64,000 bases of DNA from Paracoccus fistulariae (GCF_028553785.1 NZ_CP067137.1:26205-90204), one strand, 5' to 3'. Numbered from the stretch's first letter, positions 8,512-17,835 are shown. The notes: generated by a model from the letters alone, not told the origin. Numbers and translations: made by a program.

Positions 8512-8711
8512 TCGGTATCATCAGGAAGATCCAGAACTACTTCGCGGACCAGGTGAATGTTAATACCGCAGGATCCGCTCATGCTTCGATATCGACCGAT
8601 GATGACCTTCACAAAGATGTCGAGCATGGTATCCCGGCCATCGCCTACACCCATACTGCGCTGGCACGCGAACATGGCGCTACGACTTGGTACCAAGAAG
8701 AATACAAGTGA
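8508..8711 (+). CDS. Hypothetical 67-aa protein with a strong ribosome binding site
   Basis: The ATG is preceded by AGGAGG at five-base spacing, the best Shine-Dalgarno in this stretch. The product begins MIGIIRKIQNYFADQV and is hydrophilic, with no known domain that I recognise. Its stop codon sits inside a perfect 13-bp hairpin at 8705-8735. It lies in IS-rich DNA and may be an orphan piece. Confidence 0.4.
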   Translation: MIGIIRKIQNYFADQVNVNTAGSAHASISTDDDLHKDVEHGIPAIAYTHTALAREHGATTWYQEEYK

Positions 8712-8735
8712 ACATCCACGTGGGATGTTCACTTG
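8705..8735. terminator. Perfect 13-bp inverted repeat over a stop codon
   Basis: CAAGTGAACATCC (8705-8717), loop ACGTG, then the exact inverse at 8723-8735. The stop codon of the 67-aa frame is within the left arm. No T-run follows, so it is either a factor-dependent terminator or an element end or operator. Confidence 0.45.
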
Positions 8736-8849
8736 TCGCTCGGCTAGACTCTTTCCAAAATACCGCGACACTCCGAGGTTGATGTAGGCTCCAGCCCCAT
8801 TGATTTCGGACGTTTGGCGTGATTCATGCTCTTCAAGGAGACCTGATCG

Positions 8850-8927
8850 ATGAGCAACCTTTTCTGGCTGAGCGAGGCACAGATGGCGCGCCATCTGCGT
8901 GTCGTTCAGCCAGAATAGATCGCTCAT
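8850..8927. mobile_element. Head-to-head pair of IS5-family transposase starts forming a 78-bp palindrome
   Basis: On the plus strand the sequence reads ATG then SNLFWLSEAQMAR, the conserved opening of IS5/IS427-type transposases. On the minus strand from 8927 it reads MSDLFWLNDTQMAR. The two copies meet at CAGATGGCGCGCCATCTG, and the symmetry axis falls exactly mid-way at 8888/8889. Only about 20 codons of each remain. This also explains the long minus-strand frame starting at 8927. Confidence 0.6.
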
Positions 8928-9018
8928 GTCACCGCTCGCTTTTCGCGGCAGTGAATCACGCTACGGCTTGCCGATCAATGGGTCCTGACCCTTCTGTATC
9001 TGCGCTCTGCTAAACTTG

Positions 9019-9177
9019 CCCCGTCACGGACCCCGGCCAGGGTCAGTGACGGGGTGGTGCGCGACGTCTGACCCTTGTGGCATGACCACGCTTCTTAGCC
9101 TGTCGGCACCGCCTCTCTTCATCGTCTCGAACAGTTGATTGCGGCCTTGCAGGACCGCGCACCAGAAGGAAGAGAGC
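9019..9177 (+). ncRNA. Candidate IS110 bridge RNA in the left-end leader
   Basis: The leader starts with a strong hairpin: CCCCGTCAC (9019-9027), one mismatch, GACCC, loop CGGCCA, then GGGTC, mismatch, GTGACGGGG (to 9054). A second small hairpin GTGG-CATGA-CCAC follows at 9077-9089. Bridge RNAs of IS110 elements are transcribed from such leaders and carry target- and donor-binding loops. The identity as a bridge RNA is inference from position and structure. Confidence 0.5.
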
Positions 9178-10137
9178 ATGGACAACCTATCACATGGCCG
9201 CGTTATCGGCATAGATGTCAGCTGCGACTGGCTGGACATTCATTGCCTCCCCGATGGCCATCGCCTCAGAGTGCCAAACGCTGCGGCAGGTCATGCTGCC
9301 GTGGCGAGTCTTGCCCGGGACCGAAATGCCATCGTCTGCTTCGAGTCGACAGGTGGTCAAGAATGGCAGCTCTGGGCGCTTCTGGAGGCAGAGGGTGTTG
9401 CGGCCCGCCAAGTGCCACCCGCACAGGTAAAGGCGTTTGCGCAAAGCCGCGGCACGCGCGCCAAGACCGACCGGATCGATGCGGAACTCATCGCCCGCTT
9501 CTTCGTGTTCCGGCCCGAAGCAGGCCGCGGTCTTCCCACAGAAAAGCTGCGCCTTCTCAGAGCTTTGACATCAAAACGAGCCCAGTTGGTCGAAATGCGC
9601 AAACGTCTTCTGGCTCAAATCCGCGCGCACCAGAAACTGGGAACCGCTTTGATGTTCGAGGACGTCGACAGCGAACTGAAGCAAAGGATCGACGGTATCA
9701 TCGAGGAACTGGAAGACCGGATCACCCGAGCCATCGCCAGCGACGATCACCTGTCAGAGGTGGCTGCCGTCCTCCGCTCCATTCCTGGGATCGGCCCTGT
9801 TGCCAGCTCGATGCTGATCGCAGAAATGTCCGAGATCGGCACCATCACCGGCGAAGAGGCCGCAGCACTCACTGGATTAGCACCGGTCGCACACGACAGC
9901 GGAACTCTTCGTGGGAAGCGCGCCATCGCCGGAGGGCGCCGCGCCCTGCGGCACGTGATGTTCCAGGCGGCCTTAGTCGCAGCACATCACAATCCAAACC
10001 TGAGGTCCTTCGCAGATCGTCTCCGCAAGGCTGGCAAGCCGCACAAGGTCATAATCACCGCCGTCGCCAGAAAGCTGGTCACCGTCGCGAACGCGCTATG
10101 CAAAAACCGTCAGAAATGGGTCGCCACTGCTCCCTGA
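9178..10137 (+). CDS. IS110-family DEDD transposase (serine-assisted recombinase)
   Basis: 319 aa from the ATG at 9178, preceded by AAGGAAGAG; the in-frame ATG at 9139 lies in the leader. The RuvC-like DEDD residues are visible as GIDVS (Asp13), CFEST (Glu55) and KTDRIDA (Asp97, Asp100). The C-terminal Tnp_IS116/IS110/IS902 domain includes SIPGIGPVASSMLIAEM with its serine. Full length, so probably active. A 910-residue frame in another phase overlaps this gene and is an artefact. Confidence 0.93.
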   Translation: MDNLSHGRVIGIDVSCDWLDIHCLPDGHRLRVPNAAAGHAAVASLARDRNAIVCFESTGGQEWQLWALLEAEGVAARQVPPAQVKAFAQSRGTRAKTDRIDAELIARFFVFRPEAGRGLPTEKLRLLRALTSKRAQLVEMRKRLLAQIRAHQKLGTALMFEDVDSELKQRIDGIIEELEDRITRAIASDDHLSEVAAVLRSIPGIGPVASSMLIAEMSEIGTITGEEAAALTGLAPVAHDSGTLRGKRAIAGGRRALRHVMFQAALVAAHHNPNLRSFADRLRKAGKPHKVIITAVARKLVTVANALCKNRQKWVATAP

Positions 10138-10169
10138 CAGATACAGTTGCTAATCACTACCTCCAAAAG

Positions 10170-11867
10170 ATGTACGGGCATCGGCCCGCCGAAATGTCTG
10201 CGGTGTTGCTGAGTGGATTGCCTCCTGCTATCGATGTAGGCAATCATCCTGACGCAGGTTCAATTCGCCGATACGACAAGAAAGTAATTAGCAATATGAT
10301 AGCCGAAGAGCTGCTGAGATCAGCCAACCCTGCCGCGGCGAAATTTCTTCAGAAATCCAATTCCGGCCGACGCCATTTAGATTACAAGAGACTACAAGAC
10401 CTGCTCGACGGCGGCGTATTCAAGGCAACGAGCTTCGACGCAACGCGAATTGACGTCGTCGGCTTCGATTGGGAGGCACCTGGCTTTGATCGTAACTGGT
10501 GGTGGCAACTGCAACCTCTTCCCTTCCTCGAATGGTATCGTAACAGTTACGAAATCCAAAGCGATGAGGAAAAGTTAAAGTACTACAAAACCTGCAGGGA
10601 CGCGATTATTTGGTGGAAAAATACCGCAAGTTGTAATGAAAAATCTCCTCTCGCATGGCACGATCACACTGTAGCCTATAGATTAAAGAACATCGCAAAC
10701 TGGCTTTTATTCTGCCACCTGAACGAGCTTGGAAGTGATAATGATGCTGCCGATGATGCATTGGCAAATATTCTAGTTCAACACTTCGATTGGCTGAAGG
10801 AAGATGATCACTATTCTAGGCACACCAATCACGGTTTCGATCAGGCGATGATGGGTCTTGTGGCCGCCCTGATGTACTCAGCGCCTGCGTTTCAGGAATA
10901 TCGAACACTTAACAGGAAACGTCTGAAAGATGAGGTTGAGTTTGCCTTCACTACGGAGGGCGTCCATAAGGAAAATAGTCCAGGCTATCAGAAAACGATG
11001 ACTCGAAGATTGAGACAGCTAAAAACACTCTCGATCTTTGGAGAGTCGGAATTGGTCGACCTAGGTGAAAGATATATGGCTTCCGCAGAAGAATTTCTTT
11101 CTACAATTACCTTGCCAAATGGGCTCCTTCCAATGGTGGGCGACACGCGAGGCGGCGACGTAGGACTGCCCTACATTCAAAAAAAGAAAATAGATATCTG
11201 TGACTATACGGCGTCGGGATACGTAATCGTTCGCGGAACTGTTCTGGGACAAGATTTTCACCTTCTGTTCAAGAATTCACATCTATCGCACTATCACCGC
11301 CACGACGACGATCTGTCCATTCATCTATACTTCGGGGGTCATGTATTTTTGGGAGATGGTGGTCTGGGGTCACATAATGAGACGGATGAGCGGCGCAAGC
11401 TACTCAGATCCTGCCTCTCTCACAATGCTCCATATATCATTGACCAGGATTCGATCAGGGTACCATCCTATTTGAACGGCTTTATGCCGAGCACACGAAT
11501 TATCGGCTCAAGAATCGTCGGTGAAAGCTATAGTTATGGGATAGCTCTTCGCCGTGAAGTTGATTTGGAAAAGCTGATAGATGGGATTATCACATTGAGG
11601 GACACAGCACCACAATCCAAAGGCTCTGTAGTGGCATCAAATTTTTATTCCAGCATTGACTGCGTTCAAGATCATAATTGCTTGCATTTCGGCACTGAAG
11701 GTGCTCGCAAAATTAGACTATCTGTTACAGACGATACGGTTATAAAAAGAGAACGCACCTTCCATTCCGCTGAGTTCGGAAAGTTTACTGAGGCTTCCGC
11801 AATAAGTCTATCACGAAGGCAAGGCCCGAAGAAAAACAATGTCGAGGTTACCTTAGCCCTCTTTTAG
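10170..11867 (+). CDS. Heparinase II/III-like polysaccharide lyase, N-terminus possibly clipped by IS110
   Basis: 565 aa from the first ATG after the IS. An alpha-helical N-terminal region with NWWWQLQPLPFLEWYRNSYE is followed by a beta-rich C-terminal part with YHRHDDDLSIHLYFGG and VFLGDGG, which is the heparinase II/III signature (an Asp-Asp-Leu-Ser and a Gly-Asp-Gly-Gly turn), then SHNAPYII. Such enzymes cleave uronic-acid polymers and often sit in capsule or exopolysaccharide clusters. Base composition is clearly more AT-rich than neighbours, suggesting transfer. The true start may have been lost with the IS insertion. The 3' end overlaps the convergent esterase gene by 15 bases. Confidence 0.7.
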   Translation: MYGHRPAEMSAVLLSGLPPAIDVGNHPDAGSIRRYDKKVISNMIAEELLRSANPAAAKFLQKSNSGRRHLDYKRLQDLLDGGVFKATSFDATRIDVVGFDWEAPGFDRNWWWQLQPLPFLEWYRNSYEIQSDEEKLKYYKTCRDAIIWWKNTASCNEKSPLAWHDHTVAYRLKNIANWLLFCHLNELGSDNDAADDALANILVQHFDWLKEDDHYSRHTNHGFDQAMMGLVAALMYSAPAFQEYRTLNRKRLKDEVEFAFTTEGVHKENSPGYQKTMTRRLRQLKTLSIFGESELVDLGERYMASAEEFLSTITLPNGLLPMVGDTRGGDVGLPYIQKKKIDICDYTASGYVIVRGTVLGQDFHLLFKNSHLSHYHRHDDDLSIHLYFGGHVFLGDGGLGSHNETDERRKLLRSCLSHNAPYIIDQDSIRVPSYLNGFMPSTRIIGSRIVGESYSYGIALRREVDLEKLIDGIITLRDTAPQSKGSVVASNFYSSIDCVQDHNCLHFGTEGARKIRLSVTDDTVIKRERTFHSAEFGKFTEASAISLSRRQGPKKNNVEVTLALF

Positions 11868-12563
11868 ATGTTGCGGGATGCGCAGAGCACTTCTGCCTTG
11901 TGTAAAAATCTCCGCTATCTCAGAAATTGAATGCGTGAGGCCGTGGCCAGATCCAAACCGAACCTCTAAACTGAAGTTCACATTTGCATTAGCAAGATGG
12001 GAGGCAAATCTAAGCGTTTGCTGCTGAATATAATCAGGTTTATCCCACCTAATCCCAGATAGTATATAACTGGTATCCTGTCCGGGGTCTATGATGTTGG
12101 TAAGATCGTTATATCTGTCATCAACAATATTTCCAAAAATAGGTGAGAAGAATCGTTTCATGCCTCTTTCAGAGTAAGTGGAGCCAAGCAACCAGGTTTG
12201 TGCAATATTTGCATAAACCGCAGTAGCATTTTGGAGGGTGCCATGAAGGATCGCCGCATAGCCGCCCATGCTGCTGCCGCAAAAGTACACCTCCTTGCCC
12301 TCGTAAACATTACTGATGAGCTGCGGCATGGCATCCAACCAGAAAAAGTCACCACCTTCTCCTAGAAACCAGGATCCCGCCTGATCTACACCAAAATCAT
12401 CAATCGGACAGAGAACGTTCCAGTTGGCATGGCGAAATTTGGAAGCCCTAGGATTTCGTGCGTGGCCGTGAAATATGACGAGAAGCGGTGCCGTCTCGTC
12501 GGCAGCAGGAGTATATCTGTACCTAATATTCCTGCCTGCGGCCTCTAGCGTATATTCCGACAT
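11853..12563 (-). CDS. Alpha/beta-hydrolase, esterase-like
   Basis: 236 aa. Nucleophile elbow GSSMGGYAA with Ser98, oxyanion region FHGHARNP (31-38), and a late GSGHGLTHS likely to contain the catalytic His. It has no signal peptide, so cytoplasmic. Small hydrolases of this kind occur in capsule and exopolysaccharide loci, where they may remove acyl groups; this role is inference. AT-rich like the convergent heparinase-like gene. Confidence 0.65.
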   Translation of the reverse strand: MSEYTLEAAGRNIRYRYTPAADETAPLLVIFHGHARNPRASKFRHANWNVLCPIDDFGVDQAGSWFLGEGGDFFWLDAMPQLISNVYEGKEVYFCGSSMGGYAAILHGTLQNATAVYANIAQTWLLGSTYSERGMKRFFSPIFGNIVDDRYNDLTNIIDPGQDTSYILSGIRWDKPDYIQQQTLRFASHLANANVNFSLEVRFGSGHGLTHSISEIAEIFTQGRSALRIPQHLKEG

Positions 12564-13212
12564 AGGTGCTTTACCTTAGCTGTGGCTGAGCGAGATCTCC
12601 GCTGCCGCCAATAGGTTAGTCCAGAGTGCTTATTAGTGCATCGTCGTTTGATGTTCTACCCGATGTACGCTCGGCCTTTGCGGGAATTTTCGTCCGATGA
12701 GCGGGTGCAAGTACTGGCGCCTGACGCTGATTTCTTTAGTCCTGCATGGACGCGGCGCGCAATGGCGTTGAATGCTGGTCCCTCATCTGCGTATCGACGC
12801 CAACTCCTCGCGGTTGGGCCGCAGGTGCATACCTTCATATTGGAACTGGGAACTCGCCCGGGAAACCTTCCCGTTGCGCTGCTTAAACCCGGCCTAATAC
12901 GGCTTGCAAGGTATGCATGATAGGTTATTATTATCGAATAAAATCAACTTTCTACGATATTTCGAGGTGCGTTATTCCGCTCGGCTTTCACAGACCAGCG
13001 CCCTCTGCAAGCTAAGATTTTGGCGCAGGAAACTTTAAAAAAACCGAAGGTAGCTTAGCGGCGCCACATCAAGACAGTCATCTCTTTACACTGTGCACGG
13101 TATCAAAGCATTAGCTTAAACGCGCGGGCATGGCTGCTTTTGCGGGTGGCACAGTCATTCAATTGCTGGTAGAAAACGCGCGAAATGTTCGACGGAAGAA
13201 TGGAATAGAAAA
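12564..13212. other. Non-coding or degraded stretch upstream of wecB
   Basis: 650 bases without a convincing gene. A plus frame at 12636-12920 (94 aa) has no ribosome binding site or known motif. The second half is AT-rich with an A-run near 13036-13044 and probably carries the promoter of the wecBC operon, though no clear -35/-10 pair stands out. Confidence 0.4.
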
Positions 13213-14337
13213 TTGCGTGTCCTATCAGTTTTCGGGACGCGTCCCGAAGCGATCAAGATGGCGCCAGTTGTGAACGGCCTGACCCAAGATCCGCGCTTTG
13301 AAAGTCTGGTCTGCGTCACCGCACAGCACCGTGAAATGCTGGATCAGGTGACCGAGCTGTTTGGCATTCGGGCCGACTACGACCTTGACGTCATGCGGCC
13401 GGGACAGGACCTTTATGGAGTCACCAGCGAGATCCTTCAGGGGCTGAAGCAGGTCCTGGCCGAGGCGCAGCCGGATATCGTGCTGGTGCATGGCGACACC
13501 GCGACGACGCTGTCGGCGACGATCGCCTCCTATTACGCACAGATCCCCGTCGGCCATGTCGAGGCGGGGTTGAGGACCGGGAACCTCTATTCGCCCTGGC
13601 CCGAGGAGGGCAATCGGCGTGTCACCGGTGCGCTGGCCGCGCTGCATTTTGCGCCGACCGACAATTCGCGCGATAGCCTGTTGCGCGAGAATATCCCGGA
13701 TGCGCGGATCGTGGTCACCGGCAATACCGTGATTGATGCGCTTTTGAATGTCGTGGAGCGTATCGAAAAAGATCCGCAAATCAGCCAGGAGATCAGCAGC
13801 CGGTTCGATTTTCTTAACCCGGCCAATCGGATCGTGCTTGTCACCGGGCATCGCAGGGAAAGTTTTGGCGGCGGTTTCGAACGCATTTGCCGGGCGCTGC
13901 GGGAGATTGCCGACCGCTTTCCGGATGTGAATGTCGTCTATCCGATGCATCTCAACCCCAATGTGCGTGAACCTGTTCAGCGGCTGCTGGGTGGGGCGGA
14001 AAATATTCACCTGATCGAGCCGCTGGATTACCTTCCCTTCGTCGGATTGATGAACCGCTCTTATTTGATCATCACGGATTCGGGTGGGATTCAGGAAGAG
14101 GCGCCCTCGCTTGGCAAGCCAGTGCTTGTCATGCGCGACACGACCGAACGCCCGGAAGCGGTGGCGGCGGGTACGGTGCGCCTGGTCGGGACCGACACCG
14201 ATGTGATCGTGTCGGAAGCCACGCGGCTTCTCAGCGATCAGGCCGCCTATGATGACATGAGTTTTGCGCATAACCCCTACGGCGACGGACAGGCAGTCCC
14301 GCGCATTCTGGACGCGCTCATCAACTTCAAGAAGTGA
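13213..14337 (+). CDS. wecB: UDP-N-acetylglucosamine 2-epimerase (non-hydrolysing)
   Basis: 374 aa, converting UDP-GlcNAc to UDP-ManNAc in the cytosol for surface-polysaccharide synthesis. It opens with [16 protein letters not shown] and contains [33 protein letters not shown] and [18 protein letters not shown], all conserved active-site stretches. The only reasonable start is the TTG at 13213, because an upstream ATG in the same frame meets a stop at once. It forms an operon with the dehydrogenase gene 7 bases downstream. Confidence 0.95.
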   Translation: MRVLSVFGTRPEAIKMAPVVNGLTQDPRFESLVCVTAQHREMLDQVTELFGIRADYDLDVMRPGQDLYGVTSEILQGLKQVLAEAQPDIVLVHGDTATTLSATIASYYAQIPVGHVEAGLRTGNLYSPWPEEGNRRVTGALAALHFAPTDNSRDSLLRENIPDARIVVTGNTVIDALLNVVERIEKDPQISQEISSRFDFLNPANRIVLVTGHRRESFGGGFERICRALREIADRFPDVNVVYPMHLNPNVREPVQRLLGGAENIHLIEPLDYLPFVGLMNRSYLIITDSGGIQEEAPSLGKPVLVMRDTTERPEAVAAGTVRLVGTDTDVIVSEATRLLSDQAAYDDMSFAHNPYGDGQAVPRILDALINFKK

Positions 14338-14344
14338 AAAGACG

Positions 14345-15604
14345 ATGAAATTTGACAGCATTTGTATGGTCGGCCTTGGCTATATCGGCCTGCCGACCGC
14401 GGTTGTTTTCGCGCTGCGCGGCGTGAAGGTGATCGGGCTGGATGTGAACGCCAGTGCCGTAGACAAGATCAACCGGGGCGAGACTCACATTGTCGAGCCG
14501 GGGCTGGAGGATGCACTGCGCCGCACGGTGGACGCCGGCCATCTGCGCGCCACCACCACGCCCGAACCCGCCGACGCCTTCCTGATTGCGGTGCCGACGC
14601 CCTTCTGCAACGGGCATGAGCCTGACCTGACTTATGTCGAGGCTGCGGCACGCTCGATCGCGCCGGTGCTGAAGAAGGGCGACCTTGTCGTTCTTGAATC
14701 GACAAGCCCGGTTGGCGCGACCGAGCAGATGGCGGGCTGGCTGGCCGAAGAGCGTGCGGATCTCAGCTTTCCGCAAACCGCCGGCGAAGAAGCGGATATA
14801 CGCATCGCGCACTGTCCCGAGCGTATTCTGCCCGGTCATGCCCTGCGCGAACTGGTCAGCAATGACCGTGTGATCGGCGGCATGACGGCGGGCTGCGCTA
14901 GCCGCGCACGCGCGCTGTACAAGCTGGCGGTCGAAGGCGATTGCATCGAAACCGATTGCCGGACCGCCGAAATGGCGAAGCTGACCGAAAACAGCTTCCG
15001 TGACGTGAATATCGCCTTCGCCAATGAACTGTCGCTGATCTGCGACCGGCTTGATATCAACGTGTGGGAACTGATCCGCCTGGCGAACCGCCATCCCCGC
15101 GTGAATATCCTGCAGCCGGGCCCCGGTGTCGGCGGCCATTGTATCGCCGTGGATCCCTGGTTCATCGTCAGCCAGGCGCCAGAAGAAGCCCGGATCATTC
15201 GCGCCGCACGAGAGATCAATGACGGCAAGCCCGAATGGGTGCTGGCCAAGGTGCATCAGGCCGTGGCCGAGCATGCCGCGACCTCGGACCGGCCCGCGCG
15301 CATTGCCTGCTTTGGCCTGGCGTTCAAGCCGAATATCGACGATCTGCGCGAAAGCCCCGCTCTGAACATCGCGCGGCGATTGACCGATCTTTACCCCGGC
15401 CAGGTCGATGTGGTCGAACCCTTCGTCAAAGAGCTGCCTGAACATATGCAGGGCAAGGCGAACCTGCTGCGTGCCAGCGATGCGTTGTCGAGCAGCGACA
15501 TTGTGGTGCTTCTGGTCGATCACGATGACTTCAAGGCCATGCCCTCGCCCACGGGAAAGCGGATCATCGACACCCGCGGCGTCTGGACCGGGCGGCCGGT
15601 ATGA
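14345..15604 (+). CDS. wecC: UDP-N-acetyl-D-mannosamine dehydrogenase
   Basis: 419 aa from the ATG at 14345; a longer frame from 14264 overlaps wecB and is not needed. NAD-binding GLGYIGLPTA (11-20), substrate-domain AEMAKLTENSFRDVNIAF and catalytic Cys266 in GGHCIAVDPWF identify the UDP-glucose/GDP-mannose dehydrogenase family, with the ManNAc branch suggested by WecB upstream. It oxidises UDP-ManNAc to UDP-ManNAcA in two NAD-dependent steps. Its stop overlaps the next ATG as ATGA. Confidence 0.94.
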   Translation: MKFDSICMVGLGYIGLPTAVVFALRGVKVIGLDVNASAVDKINRGETHIVEPGLEDALRRTVDAGHLRATTTPEPADAFLIAVPTPFCNGHEPDLTYVEAAARSIAPVLKKGDLVVLESTSPVGATEQMAGWLAEERADLSFPQTAGEEADIRIAHCPERILPGHALRELVSNDRVIGGMTAGCASRARALYKLAVEGDCIETDCRTAEMAKLTENSFRDVNIAFANELSLICDRLDINVWELIRLANRHPRVNILQPGPGVGGHCIAVDPWFIVSQAPEEARIIRAAREINDGKPEWVLAKVHQAVAEHAATSDRPARIACFGLAFKPNIDDLRESPALNIARRLTDLYPGQVDVVEPFVKELPEHMQGKANLLRASDALSSSDIVVLLVDHDDFKAMPSPTGKRIIDTRGVWTGRPV

Positions 15605-17835
15605 CGATTTCGCCTGAACTCCGCGACAAAAGAGACGTCATGGCATTCGTGGCGCGCGTACTTGCTGAACAAGGTCGCATTGGATCCGCGAATGCTATTG
15701 TTTCTCACGTCGATTCTCTGAAAGCCGAGCCTCCGCCGCTGGATACGATACTCCGCCCCCGTGGCGTTTCTGTGATTATGCCAACATACAAGGGTGCCAA
15801 GAGGATCGGTCGCGCCTTACAGTCTTTAGCTGCTCAGTCTATTGACCGTAGAAAATTTGAAGTCGTTATTGTTCACAACGGCCCCGATGATGGCACTAAA
15901 GAGGTGGTTTCAGCGTTTCGCGAAAACTATCCGACACTCAACACCATCTTCGCGCAGAGCGCGCCGGAGAGTGCGGCAGCTGCAAGAAATCTCGGATGCT
16001 CGCTGGCAATATTTGATCATATGACATTCCTAGATGACGATGATTATCTGTCAAAGAACTTTCTTGAAGCTCTTCTTGAACAGGCTGATGGCACGTCAGT
16101 CGTCCTTTCGCAAATCGTTGACTTCGATGATCAGGGTGAGTACGAGAGCCCTATAAATCCGAAACTTTTAACGACGTTTTCTAAAGAACGGGACTTAAAC
16201 GTCGAGGATGCACTAAGTGCTGGCACTGCTCTCACCATGACATGTATAAAGCTCTTTCCATCGCAAATGTGCGAGCAGGTTAACTTTGATGTGGCACTGG
16301 ACAATGGTGAAGATGTCGTCTTCTGGGCGGAAGTCTTGGCTCGATTCAATCCGACGATTAAATTGTGCCCAACGGAAAATAAGGCCATCTATTATCGTGA
16401 ACTGCGGCCTGGCTCAATATCTAGACCGGGGCTGTCGTTTAAATTTAACGTCTTGGACCGCTTGGAAGTAATTAGAAGAATATATAATCTATCCAAAAGA
16501 TATCGCTCTGGAATCTTCAAAGATAAAATATTTACAGCCTCATCGTTCATTGTCGCCTATCTGAAAGAATACCCGGAAGACTATAACCGGATTCTCAGAA
16601 TGGTGTTAGATAGCTGCCCAGACTATAGCGCCAATAAATACATAAATGAGCGTCTCTCACGATCATTGGTGGTATCATTTTGTTTTGCGCCTTGGGTCGA
16701 TACCGCCGGAGTTGTGGCTGCAAAACGAATGCTCACAGCCGGACGTCCTTTCGATGTCATCTCGGATAATATGAAAAAATTCCGTAATGCAGATAATGAT
16801 CTAAGGAAAATTTCTCATCACCTCATTGGCGCGCAGGTCGAACTGAGTTCCAATACCACCTCCACGCTGGATCCGGTTGGCACAATGGAATTCGCCCGTA
16901 AGGCGAACGAAAATGCAAAATCTCTGAATAAGACTAGGCGCTATGAGCGGATGTATTCTCGTGTCATGTGGCCTGCATCGAATTTTGCGGCGGCTGCAAT
17001 AAAGGCCTCACTTCCAGAAATAAGTTGGACTGCTGAGTTCTCCGATCCCATGGTCACCGACATTATGTCGGAGAAGCGCCCTGGGAAAATGGACATGTCT
17101 TGGCTTCGTGAATCTGGGGTGGATGATCTGATAATTCAGAAGGGATATCCTTTACTTGATTCTGACAGTCTCATGGAATGGTGTGAGTATCTTGCATATA
17201 CACTAGCCGATCAGATTTTGTTTACTAATAAAAATCAGCGTGACTACATGCTATCGCAGCCATGGATATCGTCGATGAAGCAGGCAATCATTGATCGGTC
17301 ACAGATTGCACCGCACCCAACCCCACCATCTGAATACTACGAATTGGAGAATGATGAGTGGCGACCTTCGACGCAGACAGTCAATATAGCGTATTTCGGC
17401 AGTTTCTATAAAACTCGCGGTTTATCCTCGGTGTTTGAAGCCTTGGCCGTTCTGGACGACGACACAAAATCAAAGCTTCATCTGGACATATATGCTTCTT
17501 ACAATAAAGATTTAGAGGAGGCCATTCTTGAATCTGGCGTAATCGGCAGCGTGACTCAGAGAGAGCCCCTTTCCTATTTTGCTTTCTTGTCGCGCTGTAA
17601 GGTGTATGATTATCTTTTGGTCAACGACGCAGAAACAAAAGGTATCAAACCGCTTAACCCATATCTGCCATCAAAGGTAAGTGATTATCTTGGGGCAAAC
17701 GTTCCGTTCTGGGCGCTCGTTGAGGCAGGCAGTCCGCTCTCCGGAATGTCGTTGCCTAATGGGTCGAAGGTTACGGCTTTGGGAAATATGGAAGGCTACA
17801 TTAAGGCACTAACTGAGATGGCTGCACAGAAATGA
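15601..17835 (+). CDS. Two-domain glycosyltransferase (GT2 plus GT4-like)
   Basis: 744 aa. Residues about 55-280 form a GT-A fold GT2 domain with VSVIMPTYKGAKRIGRALQS and the metal-binding FLDDDDY. The C-terminal ~300 residues (SWTAEFSDPM..., then VNIAYFGSFYKTRGLSSVFEAL and LPSKVSDYLGANVPFWAL) look like a GT4-type GT-B domain. Two transfer activities in one chain fit synthesis of a repeating polymer from UDP-ManNAcA and another sugar. It overlaps wecC by 4 bases, so the three genes are one operon. The DNA is more AT-rich than wecBC. Confidence 0.78.
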   Translation: MTISPELRDKRDVMAFVARVLAEQGRIGSANAIVSHVDSLKAEPPPLDTILRPRGVSVIMPTYKGAKRIGRALQSLAAQSIDRRKFEVVIVHNGPDDGTKEVVSAFRENYPTLNTIFAQSAPESAAAARNLGCSLAIFDHMTFLDDDDYLSKNFLEALLEQADGTSVVLSQIVDFDDQGEYESPINPKLLTTFSKERDLNVEDALSAGTALTMTCIKLFPSQMCEQVNFDVALDNGEDVVFWAEVLARFNPTIKLCPTENKAIYYRELRPGSISRPGLSFKFNVLDRLEVIRRIYNLSKRYRSGIFKDKIFTASSFIVAYLKEYPEDYNRILRMVLDSCPDYSANKYINERLSRSLVVSFCFAPWVDTAGVVAAKRMLTAGRPFDVISDNMKKFRNADNDLRKISHHLIGAQVELSSNTTSTLDPVGTMEFARKANENAKSLNKTRRYERMYSRVMWPASNFAAAAIKASLPEISWTAEFSDPMVTDIMSEKRPGKMDMSWLRESGVDDLIIQKGYPLLDSDSLMEWCEYLAYTLADQILFTNKNQRDYMLSQPWISSMKQAIIDRSQIAPHPTPPSEYYELENDEWRPSTQTVNIAYFGSFYKTRGLSSVFEALAVLDDDTKSKLHLDIYASYNKDLEEAILESGVIGSVTQREPLSYFAFLSRCKVYDYLLVNDAETKGIKPLNPYLPSKVSDYLGANVPFWALVEAGSPLSGMSLPNGSKVTALGNMEGYIKALTEMAAQK

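Larger units (their letters stand above)
9000..10140 (+). mobile_element. IS110-family insertion sequence (ends approximate)
   Basis: It contains an intact DEDD transposase (9178-10137) with a structured ~170-base leader and almost no trailer, the layout of the IS110 group. No target duplication is expected for this family, so the exact ends cannot be fixed by eye. It is inserted just ahead of, or within the 5' end of, the heparinase-like gene. Confidence 0.75.

Noticed and set aside
8316..8927. 203-codon minus frame beginning like an IS5 transposase
   Set aside because: Only the first ~13 codons are transposase; the rest is unrelated and lies opposite the RBS-supported small gene.
9135..11867. 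A continuous 910-codon plus frame spanning the IS110 and the heparinase-like gene
   Set aside because: The first third is the IS110 gene read in the wrong phase (Arg/Pro/His-rich). Only the part after ~10140 looks like real protein, and the IS110 frame is clearly coding.
12636..12920. 94-codon plus frame between the esterase and wecB
   Set aside because: No ribosome binding site, no motif and poor codon pattern. Left as non-coding.
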